Shown: piece after piece, positions 15,506 through 24,358 of the stretch
Position numbering within the stretch: position 1 is the first letter of the stretch
Layout: each line of letters begins with the position of its first letter
Assembly (NCBI GenBank): GCA_024103355.1
Contig: JAGFIU010000033.1
Coordinates: 1-34,518 of the forward strand
DNA: 34,518 nt
Origin: Bacteroidota bacterium
GTDB lineage: Bacteria; Bacteroidota; Bacteroidia; NS11-12g; UBA955
Direction: 5' to 3'
Notes under the pieces: generated by a model
What the model saw: only the letters and a program-made list of their open reading frames with translations
Databases searched by the model: none
What the model was told of the DNA's origin: nothing
Translations under genes and position numbers: made by a program

Positions 15506-15538
15506 GACAGGTCGGCTTTTGCCGACCTGTCTTTTTTT
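15506..15538 (+). terminator. Strong intrinsic terminator after the folE-reductase operon
   Basis: A perfect 11-bp stem (GACAGGTCGGC / GCCGACCTGTC) with a TTTT loop is followed by seven T residues. It lies 30 bases after the reductase stop codon and before the esterase promoter. Confidence 0.95.
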
Positions 15539-15635
15539 AATTTGTCAACCAATCTATTCGTTTTCTATTGGAATATCAACAGTTTCATAAATAAAAATCA
15601 GTGATTTCTCGTCTTTTTAAGAAACAAAAACTATA

Positions 15636-15643
15636 TATCTTTG
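15636..15643 (+). promoter_or_regulatory. -7 element TATCTTTG upstream of the esterase gene
   Basis: TATCTTTG at 15636-15643 lies 24 nt before ATG 15668, a normal spacing for this phylum. It follows a strong terminator, so a new promoter is expected here. A TTTG at -33 is not clear. Confidence 0.45.
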
Positions 15644-15667
15644 TGATAGAAAACACATCCTAAATTT

Positions 15668-16543
15668 ATGAAAAAAATCATAGTCTCGCTTTCTATCCTC
15701 CTTGCTGTCTATGGCTGCAAAACCGATTCAGGCAATCAAGAAAAAAAACAACTCACTTCAAATATAGACACAGTTTTAACCAATATTGCCTTTGGCAGTG
15801 ATGCAAAGCAAGTCATGGACATAAGACTACCCAAAGGAAGAAGCACTGACAAAACCAAGATCATCATCTTGATTCACGGAGGTGCATGGTCAGGTGGCGA
15901 TAAAGGCGAAATGAACGTTTTTGCTAATTTGATTGAGAAAAAATGGCCTGAAGTTGCTATAGCAAATATCAATTACAGACTGGCAAACGGAAGTTCTGTG
16001 ATTCACGAACAAATTTCAGAGGACTTAAATCTTGCCGTTAACTATCTTCTGGATAGCAGCTCGGTTCTTGGGATTTCCAAAGACATGGCAATGATTGGTG
16101 CCAGCGCAGGAGCGCATTTAAGCTTGCTTTATGCTTACAAATTCAATGACAATCATCATATTAAAGCAGTCAGCAACATATTTGGCCCGAGCTATTTTGC
16201 CGATTGGTCCTTTTATAACTCTTTCAACCTGTTTTTAGGTGGAAATGTTAAAGAGGTTTATAAAAAATATACCGGAAAATATTGGGACTCTGCTCTGTAC
16301 TACGGATTAAGTCCTTATCATTTGGTGAATCAGGACAACTATGTACCCACAATTACATTTCATGGCAACATTGACGTTATTGTACCTATTTATCAAAGCC
16401 AATATTTTGTTCACAAATTAGATTCACTCAAACTAAATAACAAGTATTTTGAATATCCCGGACAAGGACATGGGTTTAATGATGAATATAACAATAAATG
16501 CATGGATGAAACCATTTCATTCTTCAAAGAGAATATGAAATAA
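15668..16543 (+). CDS. Alpha/beta-hydrolase esterase lipoprotein (BD-FAE/HSL-like)
   Basis: A 291-residue secreted esterase. The first 16 residues are a lipoprotein signal ending in VYGC (Cys17). The hydrolase fold shows the oxyanion motif HGGAW at 70-74 and the nucleophile elbow GASAG with Ser146. The acidic member is probably in FHGNIDVIVP and the catalytic His in GQGHGF near the C-terminus. The HGG motif places it in the hormone-sensitive lipase/carboxylesterase group. Substrate (short acyl or aryl esters) is not known. It stands alone after a terminator and converges with the omega-amidase gene, with only nine bases between the stops and no hairpin visible. Confidence 0.9.
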   Translation: MKKIIVSLSILLAVYGCKTDSGNQEKKQLTSNIDTVLTNIAFGSDAKQVMDIRLPKGRSTDKTKIIILIHGGAWSGGDKGEMNVFANLIEKKWPEVAIANINYRLANGSSVIHEQISEDLNLAVNYLLDSSSVLGISKDMAMIGASAGAHLSLLYAYKFNDNHHIKAVSNIFGPSYFADWSFYNSFNLFLGGNVKEVYKKYTGKYWDSALYYGLSPYHLVNQDNYVPTITFHGNIDVIVPIYQSQYFVHKLDSLKLNNKYFEYPGQGHGFNDEYNNKCMDETISFFKENMK

Positions 16544-16552
16544 AGGTTGTTT

Positions 16553-17311
16553 TCAGTCTCTGTCCTGTAAAAACGGGAATCTGTGACGAGTATCCTCCAA
16601 AACTTCTTTTGACAAAGAAGCATATAAGATAGTGTCCTCTCCTTTGTTGCTCACCAGAACATTGCCATCCGGAGCTATAACTTGTGAAGAACCGTTGTGG
16701 GCAATTCCGTTTCCGTCATTACCAATCCTGTTTACCGCTGCAACATAACTCAAATTTTCCAAAGCCCTGGCTTGCAACAAAATATCCCAATGGGCTATGC
16801 GTTTTTCGGGAAAACTTGCGTGAAAAGTCAACAAATCATAGTCTTCCGTATTTCTGCACCATGTAGGGAAACGCACATCATAACAAGTAAGAGGTTTTAT
16901 TTTCCAACCTTTAATTTCAACAATGATAGAATTTTCACCTGAGTGATAATGGGATTGTTCATTTCCCATAGAGAAAAGGTGCTTCTTGTCATAGAATAAA
17001 TAATTTCCATGCGGAAAAACATAAAAGAGCCTGTTGAAATACTGTCCTCTGTCTTCCACCATCAAACTGCCTGCAACCACACAAAGGTGCTCTTTGGCTT
17101 TGTTTTGCATCCATTGCAACCCTTTTTTGAGTGAATCAGCGGCAAGTTTTTCAGGATTCATGCTAAATCCTGTGCTAAACATCTCCGGGAGCATGATTAA
17201 CTCTGTATCTACCTTGATAGTCTCAAACACCGCATCCAAATGAGCCAAATTAGCTTCAATATCTTCCCAAAAAACATGGGTTTGGACGAGTGCAATTTTT
17301 AGAGTTTGCAT
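16553..17311 (-). CDS. yafV: Omega-amidase (nitrilase superfamily, YafV/Nit2-like)
   Basis: Omega-amidases hydrolyse alpha-ketoglutaramate and alpha-ketosuccinamate to the keto acid and ammonia. The 252-residue protein shows the nitrilase catalytic triad: Glu43 in LPEMFSTGFSM, Lys in FYDKKHLFSMG (109 or 110), and Cys143 in LTCYDVRFPTWCRN. The sequences around these residues match the YafV/Nit2 subgroup and not nitrile hydratases or carbamoylases. It overlaps the end of the aminotransferase gene by 13 bases. The pair therefore forms a transamination plus omega-amidase route in which the amide product is removed and the transamination becomes irreversible. Gene order supports this strongly. Confidence 0.9.
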   Translation of the reverse strand: MQTLKIALVQTHVFWEDIEANLAHLDAVFETIKVDTELIMLPEMFSTGFSMNPEKLAADSLKKGLQWMQNKAKEHLCVVAGSLMVEDRGQYFNRLFYVFPHGNYLFYDKKHLFSMGNEQSHYHSGENSIIVEIKGWKIKPLTCYDVRFPTWCRNTEDYDLLTFHASFPEKRIAHWDILLQARALENLSYVAAVNRIGNDGNGIAHNGSSQVIAPDGNVLVSNKGEDTILYASLSKEVLEDTRHRFPFLQDRD

Positions 17312-18453
17312 AGTATTTCTAATCCTTTATCAAGCGTATCGTTATTTTTTGCAAAACAAAAGCGAAGCACTTGATGATTATCATTTTTTCTATAAAAACT
17401 TGAAACCGGTATAGCCGCAATCTTTTTCTCTTTAACCAACCACTCTGCAAATTCCATTTCGCCTAAGTCGCTGATTTTGCTGTAATCTAATAGTTGGAAG
17501 TATGTTCCCACAGAAGGTTTTAGCTTAAATCTCGAACCTTTCAAGCCATTCACAAAATAATCTCTTCTTTCGCGATACATCTCGCTCAAACCCAGATACA
17601 ACTCCTTTTCTTTGAGTATTTCCGCAAAAGCATATTGCATGGGTGTATTACAAGCAAAAGCCATGTATTGATAGATTTTGCGGAATTCTTCAGTCAGAGC
17701 CTCGGGAGCCAACACATAACCCATTTTCCATCCGGTCGCATGGTATGTTTTTCCAAAGGAATATACCAGAAAACTACGTTTTGCCAATTCAGGAAAACGT
17801 GCAATACTTTGGTGCTCAACCCCATCAAATATAATATGTTCATATACTTCATCACTCAAAATCACAATATCGCGGTCTTTGACAAGTTTTTCGAGTTTCA
17901 TCATATCTTGTGCGGATAAGATAGAACCTGTCGGATTGTGAGGAGTGTTGATAATAATCATTTTAGTGCGGGCTGTCGTCAATTTTTTCACTTCATCCCA
18001 ATTGGGTTTATAAGTAGGGAATTTGAGTTCTGCAAAAATTGCTTTTCCGCCATTAGCCTCAATAGCAGGTACATAGCTGTCATAAGCAGGTTCAAAAATA
18101 ATCACCTCATCATTGTCTTTCACAACAGAAGCAATGGCAGCATAAATCCCGATAGTACCACCGGGAACAATGGTTATTTCACTTTCAGGATTATATTGCG
18201 CAGAGTAGTTTTCATACATTTTTTCCGCAATTCGCTCTCTCAGACTTGTCAGACCGGCCATAGGAGCATATTGATTCATCCCGGCCTCCATGTAGTGACT
18301 GACTGCTTTTATTAAAGAAGCCGGAGGTGAGAAATCAGGGAATCCTTGTGACAGATTTAATGCGCCATGTTCTTTTGCCATAGCTGACATCTTGGTAAAA
18401 ATGGTAGTACCAACCTTCGGAAACTTTGATTTTATATTAGCTGCAAAATTCAA
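17299..18453 (-). CDS. ybdL: Methionine/glutamine aminotransferase (YbdL-like, PLP fold I)
   Basis: A 384-residue class I/II PLP aminotransferase. It shows SQGFPDFSPPASLI and MNQYAPMAGLTSLR, then NTPHNPTGS and LSDEVYEHIIFDG. The PLP lysine is Lys235 in SFGKTYHATGWKMGYV, and a C-terminal arginine sits in VLRFCFAKN. The GFPDF start and HATGWK pattern are those of YbdL and kynurenine aminotransferase/glutamine transaminase K. These enzymes use methionine, glutamine and aromatic amino acids to regenerate methionine from its keto acid. Start codon: TTG 18453, because in-frame upstream codons (ATA, AAG, GAT) run back to a TAG without any ATG or GTG. It overlaps yafV and precedes it in the operon. 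Confidence 0.9.
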   Translation of the reverse strand: MNFAANIKSKFPKVGTTIFTKMSAMAKEHGALNLSQGFPDFSPPASLIKAVSHYMEAGMNQYAPMAGLTSLRERIAEKMYENYSAQYNPESEITIVPGGTIGIYAAIASVVKDNDEVIIFEPAYDSYVPAIEANGGKAIFAELKFPTYKPNWDEVKKLTTARTKMIIINTPHNPTGSILSAQDMMKLEKLVKDRDIVILSDEVYEHIIFDGVEHQSIARFPELAKRSFLVYSFGKTYHATGWKMGYVLAPEALTEEFRKIYQYMAFACNTPMQYAFAEILKEKELYLGLSEMYRERRDYFVNGLKGSRFKLKPSVGTYFQLLDYSKISDLGEMEFAEWLVKEKKIAAIPVSSFYRKNDNHQVLRFCFAKNNDTLDKGLEILCKL

Positions 18454-18513
18454 TATCTTATCTATATTATTTATAAAATATATAAGAGTCTAACACCTCT
18501 ATTTATTTTGGTC

Positions 18514-18522
18514 GCAAATTTA
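18514..18522 (-). promoter_or_regulatory. -7 element TAAATTTGC upstream of the aminotransferase operon
   Basis: Minus-strand TAAATTTGC at 18522-18514 lies about 60 bases before the TTG start. TTG triplets occur 17 and 24 nt upstream, neither at the ideal 19-21. It is a plausible but imperfect promoter in the divergent region shared with icd. Confidence 0.4.
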
Positions 18523-18612
18523 TTCTTTCATATCGGTCTCAATTCACAATCCATACACATTTTATCATCTAAAAAAGTGTAAATCAATAATCACCATTCT
18601 TCCTCACACTCG

Positions 18613-18645
18613 TTTGTATTTCAACTTTAAAAAAATTATTTTTGC
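18613..18645 (+). promoter_or_regulatory. icd promoter (TTTG-N20-TATTTTTGC)
   Basis: TTTG at 18613-18616 and TATTTTTGC at 18637-18645 are separated by 20 nt, an exact match to the Bacteroidota promoter in both boxes and spacing. The start codon of icd follows 32 bases later. This is the clearest housekeeping promoter in the window. Confidence 0.75.
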
Positions 18646-18677
18646 ACCCCTTATTATCCATAATAACAAATTGAATC

Positions 18678-19916
18678 ATGCAAAAAATTAAAGTAGCCAA
18701 TCCCGTTGTTGAACTTGACGGTGACGAAATGACCAGAATTATCTGGAAATCCATTAAAGACAAATTGATTTTACCTTATCTTGACCTAGACATCAAGTAT
18801 TATGATTTAGGTATAGAAAAAAGAGATGAAACTAATGACCAAGTTACTGTAGAAGCCGCAGAAGCAATCAAAAAATACAATGTCGGAATTAAATGCGCTA
18901 CCATTACTCCCGATGAAGCAAGGGTTAAAGAATTTAACTTGAAGAAAATGTGGAAATCACCTAACGGTACCATCAGGAACATACTTGACGGAACTGTTTT
19001 CAGAGAGCCAATAGTAACAAGCAATGTACCAAGACTTGTACCCAATTGGACATCTCCTATTTGCATAGGAAGACACGCTTTTGGCGACCAATATAGAGCT
19101 ACTGATTTTGTTACCCAAGGTCCGGGAAAATTAACCATAACATTTACTCCTGAGAATGGCGAAGCACAAACACATGAAGTACATGTTTTCAACGGTAACG
19201 GTGTAGCAATGGCTATGTACAATGTTGATGAATCAATATACGGATTTGCAAGAGCTTGTATGAATCAGGCTTTGGCTAAAGGTTGGCCTTTGTTCCTTAG
19301 CACTAAAAACACTATCCTGAAAAAATATGACGGACGTTTTAAAGATATTTTTGAGGAAGTTTATAACAACGAATTCAAATCTAAGTTTGAAGAAAAAGGC
19401 ATTTATTATGAGCACAGATTGATTGATGACATGGTTGCTTTTGTATTAAAAACACATGGAAAAATTGTTTGGGCTTGCAAAAACTATGATGGTGATGTGC
19501 AGTCAGATACAGTTGCACAAGGTTATGGTTCACTCGGCTTGATGACTTCTACTTTGGTTACTCCGGACGGAAAAACTATGGAAGCAGAAGCAGCTCACGG
19601 AACTGTTACCCGTCACTACAGACAACATCAACAAGGAAAACCAACTTCTACTAATCCAATTGCAAGTATTTTTGCTTGGACCAGAGGTCTTGCGTTTAGA
19701 GGTAAGTTAGATAATAATCAAGAGTTAATTGACTTCTGTAATACTCTTGAACAGGTTTGTGTTGAAGTTGTTGAAAGCGGAAAAATGACTAAAGATTTAG
19801 CTGTTTGTATCCACGGAAATAATGTGGAACACGGTAAACACTACTTATATACAGAAGAGTTTCTTGATGCTCTCGACAACGGCTTGAAAGCAAAACTTTC
19901 AGCTCATTCAGCATAA
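18678..19916 (+). CDS. icd: NADP-dependent isocitrate dehydrogenase, eukaryotic (type II) class
   Basis: The enzyme oxidises isocitrate to 2-oxoglutarate with NADP in the TCA cycle. The 412 residues resemble the animal cytosolic IDH1 class rather than the E. coli Icd class. Features include [32 protein letters not shown] and [16 protein letters not shown], with the catalytic Arg at 132, the same number as in human IDH1. [37 protein letters not shown] and [15 protein letters not shown] follow. There are no missing residues. The gene has its own promoter and a good terminator, so it is monocistronic. Homodimeric type II IDHs are known from Bacteroidota as well as eukaryotes, so recent transfer need not be assumed. 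Confidence 0.97.
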   Translation: MQKIKVANPVVELDGDEMTRIIWKSIKDKLILPYLDLDIKYYDLGIEKRDETNDQVTVEAAEAIKKYNVGIKCATITPDEARVKEFNLKKMWKSPNGTIRNILDGTVFREPIVTSNVPRLVPNWTSPICIGRHAFGDQYRATDFVTQGPGKLTITFTPENGEAQTHEVHVFNGNGVAMAMYNVDESIYGFARACMNQALAKGWPLFLSTKNTILKKYDGRFKDIFEEVYNNEFKSKFEEKGIYYEHRLIDDMVAFVLKTHGKIVWACKNYDGDVQSDTVAQGYGSLGLMTSTLVTPDGKTMEAEAAHGTVTRHYRQHQQGKPTSTNPIASIFAWTRGLAFRGKLDNNQELIDFCNTLEQVCVEVVESGKMTKDLAVCIHGNNVEHGKHYLYTEEFLDALDNGLKAKLSAHSA

Positions 19917-19937
19917 GACTTCTATAATAATTTTATG

Positions 19938-19970
19938 AAAAGCTCATGAATAACTTCATGAGCTTTTTTT
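19938..19970 (+). terminator. Intrinsic terminator after icd
   Basis: A 13-bp stem (AAAAGCTCATGAA / TTCATGAGCTTTT) with a TAAC loop is followed by further T residues to 19970. It starts 22 bases after the icd stop. Because the stem ends are A/T-rich, it may also work for the convergent gene on the minus strand. Confidence 0.92.
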
Positions 19971-20018
19971 GTGGAAATGATAATGAATTAAGCTTTGAGA
20001 AGCTGTTTTTAAATAAAA

Positions 20019-20966
20019 CTATAATTCGTCTTTAATCATACTACCAAGTTTCTGAGTAAACAATTCAGCACCGGTCTTGTTCAGGTGCAGTGAATTATAA
20101 AAGTATTTCTTTTCATAACAAATCGAGTCTTTTGTAAAATCAATAAAGCGGCAATTATGCTTTGTTGCAATCTCTTTATATAACTCGACAATATTTTTAT
20201 GACCTTCAATAAACTCTTGACCTTCAATATAAATGGGTGAATATACTAAAACGACCTTTATCCCCGCACTTGAACATTCTTCCAAAAACTGATGAAATAA
20301 TTTGACCGAACCATTATCTATAACAAAACGATAGTAGTCAGTCATTGCTTTTGCTCTTTCTAAATCATCGTTCCAATTTAAATCTTGTCCTTGATAGCCT
20401 CTGACCCTCGTTGCTTTATTTTTACCGGGATTTAGTGCAACACTGATTGCTTCTTTAAATGCAGGATAATTGCCATAATATCTCAGGAATGGAATTTTAT
20501 AATCTAATTTATTAAAACCCTTGTATTCGTGCATTGCATCATAGAAATCGTTGTCCCACAGCATATAAGGCAGAAATTGGTCGGCATTGTACAAATCCCT
20601 GCGAGTCAGAGTTCCAAAATCCACTGACTGGATGATTATGCGTGGTCTTTTATTGTATTTTAATGCTAAGGAATGTCTGAAATACTGCATGGGAAAAGGT
20701 AGTCCGTCAATTCCGAGGTTATAAACCGGTTTGTATAAACTATCTTGTAAGATATCCGGGTCAAATTGTGTCCAAGCTCTTGAACTACCATAAATCCAAA
20801 TATCAGAGTTCAATTTTCCATTCAAAATGTCGTTCCACACAGGATATTCTTTTACAGCAAAACTGTTGGATTTTTTCAACCAATGAGATATCAACTTGTC
20901 AAGCGGATAAGCAGATGCGAAAACAATCAAAGTCAGAAGCGCTATTTTTACTAAAAACCTTTTCAT
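20019..20966 (-). CDS. SGNH-like/DltD-type partner of the MBOAT acyltransferase
   Basis: A 315-residue protein with one N-terminal membrane anchor (about 7-21) and a periplasmic SGNH-hydrolase-like domain. The nucleophile block is YGSSRAW at 59-65 (Ser61 or Ser62), and a His block NSLHLNKTGAELF lies near 290-302, followed by the usual C-terminal helix. Proteins like this sit next to MBOAT acyltransferases (compare AlgI with AlgX/AlgJ, or DltB with DltD). They complete O-acetyl transfer to an extracytoplasmic polymer or glycan. It shares one base with the MBOAT gene (TGATG) and is translated directly after it. The acceptor polymer is unknown. Confidence 0.82.
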   Translation of the reverse strand: MKRFLVKIALLTLIVFASAYPLDKLISHWLKKSNSFAVKEYPVWNDILNGKLNSDIWIYGSSRAWTQFDPDILQDSLYKPVYNLGIDGLPFPMQYFRHSLALKYNKRPRIIIQSVDFGTLTRRDLYNADQFLPYMLWDNDFYDAMHEYKGFNKLDYKIPFLRYYGNYPAFKEAISVALNPGKNKATRVRGYQGQDLNWNDDLERAKAMTDYYRFVIDNGSVKLFHQFLEECSSAGIKVVLVYSPIYIEGQEFIEGHKNIVELYKEIATKHNCRFIDFTKDSICYEKKYFYNSLHLNKTGAELFTQKLGSMIKDEL

Positions 20967-22426
20967 CAGAACTGAAAGTAAATAAATTGCTGTTTATGCC
21001 CCCCGAATACGAAAATCACCAGAATGATTAATAAATAAACTGCCCAATTAATTAAAACATTTTTCCCTTTCAGTTTTTCAATAGCAAATTCACTATCTCT
21101 TCCTATCCATTCTACAATCAAAAAAATCACAATCAGAAGAAATAGTGCGTTGGGCAAAACGTAACTGTTAGTATCATGATTAAGAATATAAGGGATTGAA
21201 AATAAATTCTTATTGAAAATGCCTTTAACCATTGCAACAGCTTGCGTAATACTCTCAGCTCTAAAGAAAATCCATGCCAATGTTGTAGTAAAGAAAGTCA
21301 ATGTAATTGCCAAAAAATCCTTAAATGAAGGAATTAGTCTTCCTTCTGCTACTGTGTCGATGTTATTGCGATTTTTATTCAATAGAATAAGAGGAATAAA
21401 AAGAACAGCATTAATAGCACCCCATGCAATAAAAGTCCAATTTGCACCATGCCAAAATCCGCTGACAATGAAAATAATCATCACATTTCTTATTTTTATC
21501 CAAGCACTTCCTCTGCTTCCACCGAGAGGGATATAAAGATAGTCTCTAAACCATGTTGTCAATGAAATATGCCATCTTCTCCAAAATTCAGCGATATCTC
21601 TTGAAAAATAAGGGAATGCAAAATTTCTCATTAAATCAATTCCAAAAAGCCTAGCTGTACCGATAGCGATATCGGAATAACCTGAGAAATCTCCGTAAAT
21701 TTGAAAAGCAAAAAGTAATGCTCCCAACAAAAGAACACTTCCCGAATAATCAGCATAATGATTGAAAATCATGTCAGCATAGTATGCACAGTTATCAGCA
21801 ATCACAATTTTCTTAAATAGTCCCCAAAGAATTTGCCTCATTCCGTCAACTGCTTTCGTGTCGTTAAAAGTTCGTTTTTTAGAGAACTGTGGCAGTAGGT
21901 TTGTTGCTCGTTCAATCGGCCCCGCAACCAACTGTGGAAAGAAACTTACAAAAGCTGAAAAAGCAATCATATCATTAATCGGCTCAATTTTTCTTTTATA
22001 CACATCAATGGTATAGCTCAAAGTCTGAAAAGTATAGAAACTAATTCCGACAGGTAAGATAATATTGAGAGTTCGCGGATTTATTTGTTTACCAAAAAAT
22101 GAAAAGGCTTCAATAAAATTATCTACAAAGAAGTTGTAGTATTTGAAAAATCCGAGTAAGCCTATATTAACACCTATACTAATACAAAGCCAAAATATTC
22201 TTGAGTTTTTAGTTTCTGTTGTTCCGATTTTCTTTCCTGCAAAAAAATCAGCAACTATGCTGATAACAAGCAAAGACAAAAACCTCCAATCCCACCATGC
22301 ATAAAAAATAAAACTTGCTATAACAATAAATAAATTTTGCACATTGAGATTTCTATTCAAAACGAACCAATAGATGAAAAAAACTATCGGAAGAAATATT
22401 GCAAAATCTACTGAGTTAAAAAGCAT
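20966..22426 (-). CDS. MBOAT-family membrane O-acyltransferase (AlgI-like)
   Basis: A 486-residue integral membrane protein with about ten hydrophobic segments. It moves an acyl group, usually acetyl, across the membrane to an extracytoplasmic acceptor. The MBOAT signatures are AEFWRRWHISLTTWFRDYLY near 280 and the active-site His in GFWHGANWTFIAWG near 325. YIPLGGSRG and QLVAGPIERA are also present. The start ATG follows LFNSVDFAIFLPIVFF as in most AlgI proteins. Its stop overlaps the SGNH partner gene. No polysaccharide polymerase genes are adjacent, so the pair probably modifies a product made elsewhere. Confidence 0.95.
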   Translation of the reverse strand: MLFNSVDFAIFLPIVFFIYWFVLNRNLNVQNLFIVIASFIFYAWWDWRFLSLLVISIVADFFAGKKIGTTETKNSRIFWLCISIGVNIGLLGFFKYYNFFVDNFIEAFSFFGKQINPRTLNIILPVGISFYTFQTLSYTIDVYKRKIEPINDMIAFSAFVSFFPQLVAGPIERATNLLPQFSKKRTFNDTKAVDGMRQILWGLFKKIVIADNCAYYADMIFNHYADYSGSVLLLGALLFAFQIYGDFSGYSDIAIGTARLFGIDLMRNFAFPYFSRDIAEFWRRWHISLTTWFRDYLYIPLGGSRGSAWIKIRNVMIIFIVSGFWHGANWTFIAWGAINAVLFIPLILLNKNRNNIDTVAEGRLIPSFKDFLAITLTFFTTTLAWIFFRAESITQAVAMVKGIFNKNLFSIPYILNHDTNSYVLPNALFLLIVIFLIVEWIGRDSEFAIEKLKGKNVLINWAVYLLIILVIFVFGGHKQQFIYFQF

Positions 22427-22450
22427 GAAAGGGCATCAGAAATGAGCTTA

Positions 22451-22458
22451 CAAACATA
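22451..22458 (-). promoter_or_regulatory. -7 element TATGTTTG upstream of the MBOAT operon
   Basis: Minus-strand TATGTTTG at 22458-22451 lies 24 bases before the ATG. A TTG triplet is 18 nt upstream (22479-22477), one short of the normal 19-21 spacing. Confidence 0.45.
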
Positions 22459-22687
22459 AATTTTATACCCAAATCTCAATCATCTCAGGGATTTAAACCA
22501 AGATTTTTTTTAAGACATCTGCAGTTACAATGATTCAAGATTGAAATAAATTTTTCATCGATATTTGCATAAATAGCCCGAGAAATAAACTAAGCTAAAT
22601 ACAAATGGGCGATAGTGTTATTTTTGAAATGTATAGGTCAATACATTTGAAAATAGGTTTTGGCAATATCATTAATCAAGCACCAAA

Positions 22688-24358
22688 TCATTGTTTAATG
22701 ATTTTCTCAGTATAAAATAATCCGGAAGAATCTGAAATTCTTATAAAGTAGATGCCGGGTGTTAATGTGTTGCCAAATTCATATTTCATCATCTCTTTAA
22801 GTTCAAAATTGTCTATCAGTTTCATGTCTATACTGAATATGCTGCATACAATTGATTGATTTTGATTATTTATTATCCTATAATTATCGCTTGAAGGGTT
22901 AGGATAGATTGTTACAGGTTGGTTAGCTTTATAGGTTATTGGAGTAATTGAATTATGTTTTGATGTTGAGGTATCATATACTGTAATTACTCCCTCTGTT
23001 TTATAATTGTCATAACGTATTCTGACAACAGAACCATCCGTAAATATAATATCCGGCCCAAAAAATCTATACCAGAATATTTGTTTGTGTGCGTGTACTG
23101 AGCTGGAAGATGGATTTACATTTCCTTTATTATCAGGTAAGTAATAGTATTTGTTGAATTTGTTGGCATTATGATCAAAAATGATATACCTGTTAATATA
23201 TGAATAGTCTTCGCCAAAGTCGATACCATCAAAACTATAAGTTCTGCCGGAAGAAAAGAAATACGCGTAGATATTCATATCAATGTCGTTTTCTAACCAA
23301 ATAACGTGTCTGTTATCTACAAAAGGAAGAACTGAAGTGGTATCAACATGTGTGCTGAGGAGTTGTCCATCGGGCGAAAATCTAAGAACACAAGATTTTT
23401 GAACCATTGGGGTTATGTTTCCTTGTGTATAGAACGGTATATCGTGACCTAAAATTGAAAAAGGTGCTTGGTAGTTAACAACCCAAAAAACATTGCCAAA
23501 TTTATCACATCGCAAAAGCTTGTTATCTTGAAGTTCGGCCCATGTATCATTCGCTATCACATGTGTCCATTCTCTTTCATTTTTTGAGTTGATTTTAGTA
23601 AGTATCCACTTAGTTATATTTGGGTTTTCTTCCTTAATGGTAGTATCCAATATCTGAATATCATGAAAACTTACAAAACAATAATAAGAATTTCCCTTAT
23701 CATCCATAACAGCAGATTTGGACTTACTCAAAGGGCCTGCACTTATGAGTTCATTATTAGCGTTAAGCATATAGACCTGCCCGTAACTTGTAAAATTAAT
23801 TATTTTATCATTGTAAGCATTATATGTTATACCTCCATTGCTCTCAATCCCTGTATTAATAAGTTTAATATTTTTTATATTACCCAAAGAGTCAATAATC
23901 GCTTTATGAGTCCCCCCATTGTGAATGGGGTCGGTATAATAAATAGGGTCATTACCCGGTAATTTTACCGAATCTCGTGATCCAAACATAATAAAAACTG
24001 AATTGTCCGGACCTGTTGCATATATAATCATACCGCCAGTTATGTATTTTTTGCCCGGCAATGTGAGATTCCAACGCATTTTCCCATTATTGTCAAAGGC
24101 AAATATTAGAGTTGTATAGTCTTCCATGTTGCCATAGTTAAAATCTTGAATTGCAAAAGAATCTCCCTTAATTCCCCCTTCTACAACAAATACCCAACCT
24201 TCCTTGTTAATGAATAATTCAGGTCTTTGAAACCGAACCAAACAATTCTTGATAGAAAGATGTTCATAGCGTTTTAAATTTAGTTTTTTCTGACCATGCA
24301 GGTTAGAAGAAAAAACAATCAAAAATAAAAATAGCAGTTTGTGTAATGTTGTTTTCAT
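22688..24358 (-). CDS. T9SS-exported beta-propeller-like protein with type-A sorting domain
   Basis: A 556-residue secreted protein. Residues 1-22 (MKTTLHKLLFLFLIVFSSNLHG) are the signal peptide. The body has repeated short strands around Trp/Gly (KMRWNLTLPGKKY, SVFIMFGSRDSVKLPGND, REWTHVIANDTWAEL, GNVFWVVNYQAPF), as in SBBP propellers, and shares this style with the truncated protein at the left edge. The C-terminal ~75 residues are the T9SS type-A domain: VTIYPNPSSDNYRI, CSIFSIDMKLI, LTPGIYFIRI and YTEKIIKQ. It will be exported across the outer membrane and cleaved or anchored by the PorU pathway. No enzyme domain is seen, and the binding target is unknown. Confidence 0.87.
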   Translation of the reverse strand: MKTTLHKLLFLFLIVFSSNLHGQKKLNLKRYEHLSIKNCLVRFQRPELFINKEGWVFVVEGGIKGDSFAIQDFNYGNMEDYTTLIFAFDNNGKMRWNLTLPGKKYITGGMIIYATGPDNSVFIMFGSRDSVKLPGNDPIYYTDPIHNGGTHKAIIDSLGNIKNIKLINTGIESNGGITYNAYNDKIINFTSYGQVYMLNANNELISAGPLSKSKSAVMDDKGNSYYCFVSFHDIQILDTTIKEENPNITKWILTKINSKNEREWTHVIANDTWAELQDNKLLRCDKFGNVFWVVNYQAPFSILGHDIPFYTQGNITPMVQKSCVLRFSPDGQLLSTHVDTTSVLPFVDNRHVIWLENDIDMNIYAYFFSSGRTYSFDGIDFGEDYSYINRYIIFDHNANKFNKYYYLPDNKGNVNPSSSSVHAHKQIFWYRFFGPDIIFTDGSVVRIRYDNYKTEGVITVYDTSTSKHNSITPITYKANQPVTIYPNPSSDNYRIINNQNQSIVCSIFSIDMKLIDNFELKEMMKYEFGNTLTPGIYFIRISDSSGLFYTEKIIKQ

